Origin: an uncultured Planctomycetaceae bacterium
Lineage (GTDB): Bacteria; Planctomycetota; Planctomycetia; Pirellulales; Pirellulaceae
Direction of reading: 5' to 3'
NCBI GenBank assembly: GCA_937904535.1
Contig: CALELC010000420.1
Coordinates: 1 to 7,667 of the forward strand
DNA length: 7,667 nt
A program made the translations under genes and the position numbers. Within the stretch, counting starts at the first letter, position 1. Each line of letters opens with the position of its first letter. The notes beneath the pieces were generated by a model. The model ran no database searches and had not been told where the DNA came from. It was given only the letters and a program-made list of their open reading frames with translations. Of the stretch, positions 6,507-7,667 are shown piece by piece.

Positions 6507-6871
6507 CGTTTGGTGTTGCTCCCGAAATGCCAAGGGGTTTCCAGTGGATCGCCGCCGGATGAGCCTGCGACGGACGATCAAAGCTTAGCGAAATTGGAAC
6601 CGCGTTCGGCGGGGCGATTCGATTTCGTTGCAGTAGGGCTTCACCGGAGATTACTGGCCTCCATCTTCTTGCCGAGAGGGCAAATACACAGCCTGCCGCA
6701 CAGGGCAGCTGCGGAACATTGCTCGGTGCGTGGGGGTTGAGTCAACCAGTGCCGCGCCTCTGCGCACCACCATCGGCTGTGCCCAGTGGATGAAAAATCG
6801 GATAAATCTGCGGCGGATCTGCGGTTGGATGGCAACGAGACGTTCAGGCAGTGCATAGGGAGCATGAGCAA
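6507..6871. other. Divergent intergenic region between the hydrolase and the sigma factor
   Basis: This 365-base stretch should hold promoters for both flanking genes. It contains the odd palindrome at 6735-6747, two GGAAC words (6596-6600 and 6713-6717) that resemble ECF -35 elements but lack a convincing -10 at the right distance, and an A/T-rich patch near 6792-6808 (GATAAAT). I cannot assign a promoter. No gene is visible. Confidence 0.45.
6735..6747. promoter_or_regulatory. Short palindrome upstream of the sigma factor gene, possible operator
   Basis: GGTTGA and TCAACC are perfect 6-base complements around a single central G. The element lies about 125 bases before the sigma factor start. 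The size and symmetry suit a dimeric regulator, but a 13-base palindrome can occur by chance and nothing else supports it. Confidence 0.25.
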
Positions 6872-7510
6872 GTGGTGACCGATTTCTGTGCCTCTCACGA
6901 GTCGACCGATCAAGATCGCACGGCGCGGTTGCTGCTCGCAGCGCGGGGCGGTGATGCTGTCGCGCTCGGGGAATTGCTGGCGGATTACCGTCAGTACGTG
7001 GTGTTTTTGGCCAGAACGCAGCTGCATCAGCACATGCGAGCCAAGGCCGATCCGTCGGACCTTGCCCAAGAAGTCTGCTTGGCGGCGCACCGCAGCATCG
7101 AGGATTTTCGTGGCCAGACCGCGGAAGAGTTCGCGAGCTGGCTACGGGGAATTTTGGCGAACATCCTGGCGATGCAAGTTCGCAAGTATCTCGGCACCCA
7201 GAAGCGCGATCCACGGCTGGAGCGGTCGATTCAGCAAAGCGTGGATCAGGCTTCTCATTTTTTGCAGTCAGGGCTCGTCGGCGATGTCACGTCGCCGAGC
7301 CAGCATTTCGCACGCAACGAAGCCTTTCTGCAGCTCGCCGCCGCTCTCGAAGCGATCCCGGAAGACTACCGCCGCGTGATCGTCTTGCGGCACATCGATG
7401 GGCTGCCGTTTGCCGATGTGGCCAGGCTGATGAACCGCAGCGTCGATAGCGTCGAGAAGCTGTGGGTGCGAGGGCTTGCCAAACTGAAGACCGCCATCGG
7501 AGAAGTCTGA
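6872..7510 (+). CDS. ECF-type RNA polymerase sigma factor, planctomycete type
   Basis: A 212-residue sigma-70 family protein that would direct RNA polymerase to a set of target promoters. Region 2 spans about residues 33-101, with the DPSDLAQEV core (60-68) and the FRGQTAEEFASWLRGIL stretch typical of planctomycete members. A linker rich in Gln and Ser follows. Region 4 lies at about 152-208, with a helix-turn-helix around LPFADVARLMNRSVDSVEK. There are no regions 1 or 3, as in ECF factors. I place the start at GTG 6872 because AGGGAG (6857-6862) sits 9 bases ahead; the in-frame GTG at 6851 would put this ribosome-binding site inside the gene. GTG 6875 is also possible. The stop overlaps the start of the next gene by one base. 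The pairing suggests that a kinase, rather than a classical anti-sigma factor, controls or is controlled by this factor; that is inference. Confidence 0.92.
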   Translation: MVTDFCASHESTDQDRTARLLLAARGGDAVALGELLADYRQYVVFLARTQLHQHMRAKADPSDLAQEVCLAAHRSIEDFRGQTAEEFASWLRGILANILAMQVRKYLGTQKRDPRLERSIQQSVDQASHFLQSGLVGDVTSPSQHFARNEAFLQLAAALEAIPEDYRRVIVLRHIDGLPFADVARLMNRSVDSVEKLWVRGLAKLKTAIGEV

Positions 7511-7667
7511 TGCTCTGGGATGACGCCACCGATGAATTGCCATCGCGCGGCTTGCGAGCCGATGACGAAGAGGAGCCGCGGGTGCTCGCGGCCGTGAAGC
7601 AGTACATGCAATTGTTAGAGGCGGGGCAAGCCGTCTCCATCGATCGATTTCTCTTGCAACATGCGGA
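7510..7667 (+). CDS. Probable serine/threonine protein kinase N-terminus, truncated by the right window edge
   Basis: ATG at 7510-7512 shares its A with the sigma factor stop (TGA 7508-7510), and GGAG at 7499-7502 sits 7 bases ahead, so start and coupling are well supported. The frame is open for 52 codons to the window edge. The peptide begins MLWDDATDEL, has an acidic DDEEE stretch, then a helical VLAAVKQYMQLLEAG followed by a DRFLLQHA segment. This resembles the region ahead of the catalytic domain in planctomycete serine/threonine kinases, which often follow this sigma factor type. No kinase motif lies within the window, so the identity rests on context and the resemblance of the leader. 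Confidence 0.6.
   Translation, partial: MLWDDATDELPSRGLRADDEEEPRVLAAVKQYMQLLEAGQAVSIDRFLLQHA

Noticed and set aside
6507..6581. TTG start extending the hydrolase by 25 residues
   Set aside because: It would bury the signal peptide behind a basic stretch; ATG 6506 gives a normal signal peptide.
6596..6717. Two GGAAC words as ECF-type -35 elements for autoregulation of the sigma factor
   Set aside because: Neither has a convincing -10 partner 15-17 bases downstream, and 5-base words are common by chance.
6864..6878. Four-codon frame (ATG to TGA) overlapping the sigma factor start
   Set aside because: Its ATG is one base after the AGGGAG element, too close for initiation from it; more likely chance.

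Overview
The window most likely comes from a planctomycete. The strongest pointers are at the right end: a sigma-70 family ECF factor of the type expanded in planctomycetes, with its stop codon overlapping the start of what looks like a serine/threonine kinase N-terminal region. High GC, GTG starts and roomy intergenic gaps fit but prove nothing. No RNA gene, CRISPR array, insertion sequence or origin is visible.

Left part (1-2464). A minus-strand gene probably starts at 81 and runs off the left edge; only 27 codons are present and I cannot identify it. A 445-base gap follows, with an inverted repeat and two small hairpins. Then comes a complete minus-strand P-type metal ATPase of the P1B-4 type (SPC and HEGGT motifs, no N-terminal metal-binding domain), probably a Co2+/Zn2+/Fe2+-class efflux pump. 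No metal sensor gene is visible beside it.

Centre (2465-5706). A 573-base gap carries a hairpin upstream of the ATPase and, on the plus strand, an extended -10 promoter. This promoter probably drives a two-gene operon: a radical SAM protein with a C-terminal helix-hairpin-helix, and, 8 bases later, a fusion of a DUF4130-type domain with a UdgX-like uracil-DNA glycosylase. The pairing is known from genome comparisons and is thought to act in DNA repair or modification, but to my knowledge its reaction is not established. It is the most interesting system in the window. The glycosylase half carries the His-containing KRR(I/L)H loop that lets UdgX bond covalently to uracil-containing DNA. The radical SAM partner carries both an Fe-S radical centre and a likely DNA-binding element.

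Right part (5700-7667). A secreted endonuclease/exonuclease/phosphatase-fold hydrolase on the minus strand overlaps the end of the glycosylase gene tail to tail by 7 bases. After a 365-base divergent gap come the ECF sigma factor and the truncated kinase-like gene, a probable regulatory pair unrelated to the repair operon.
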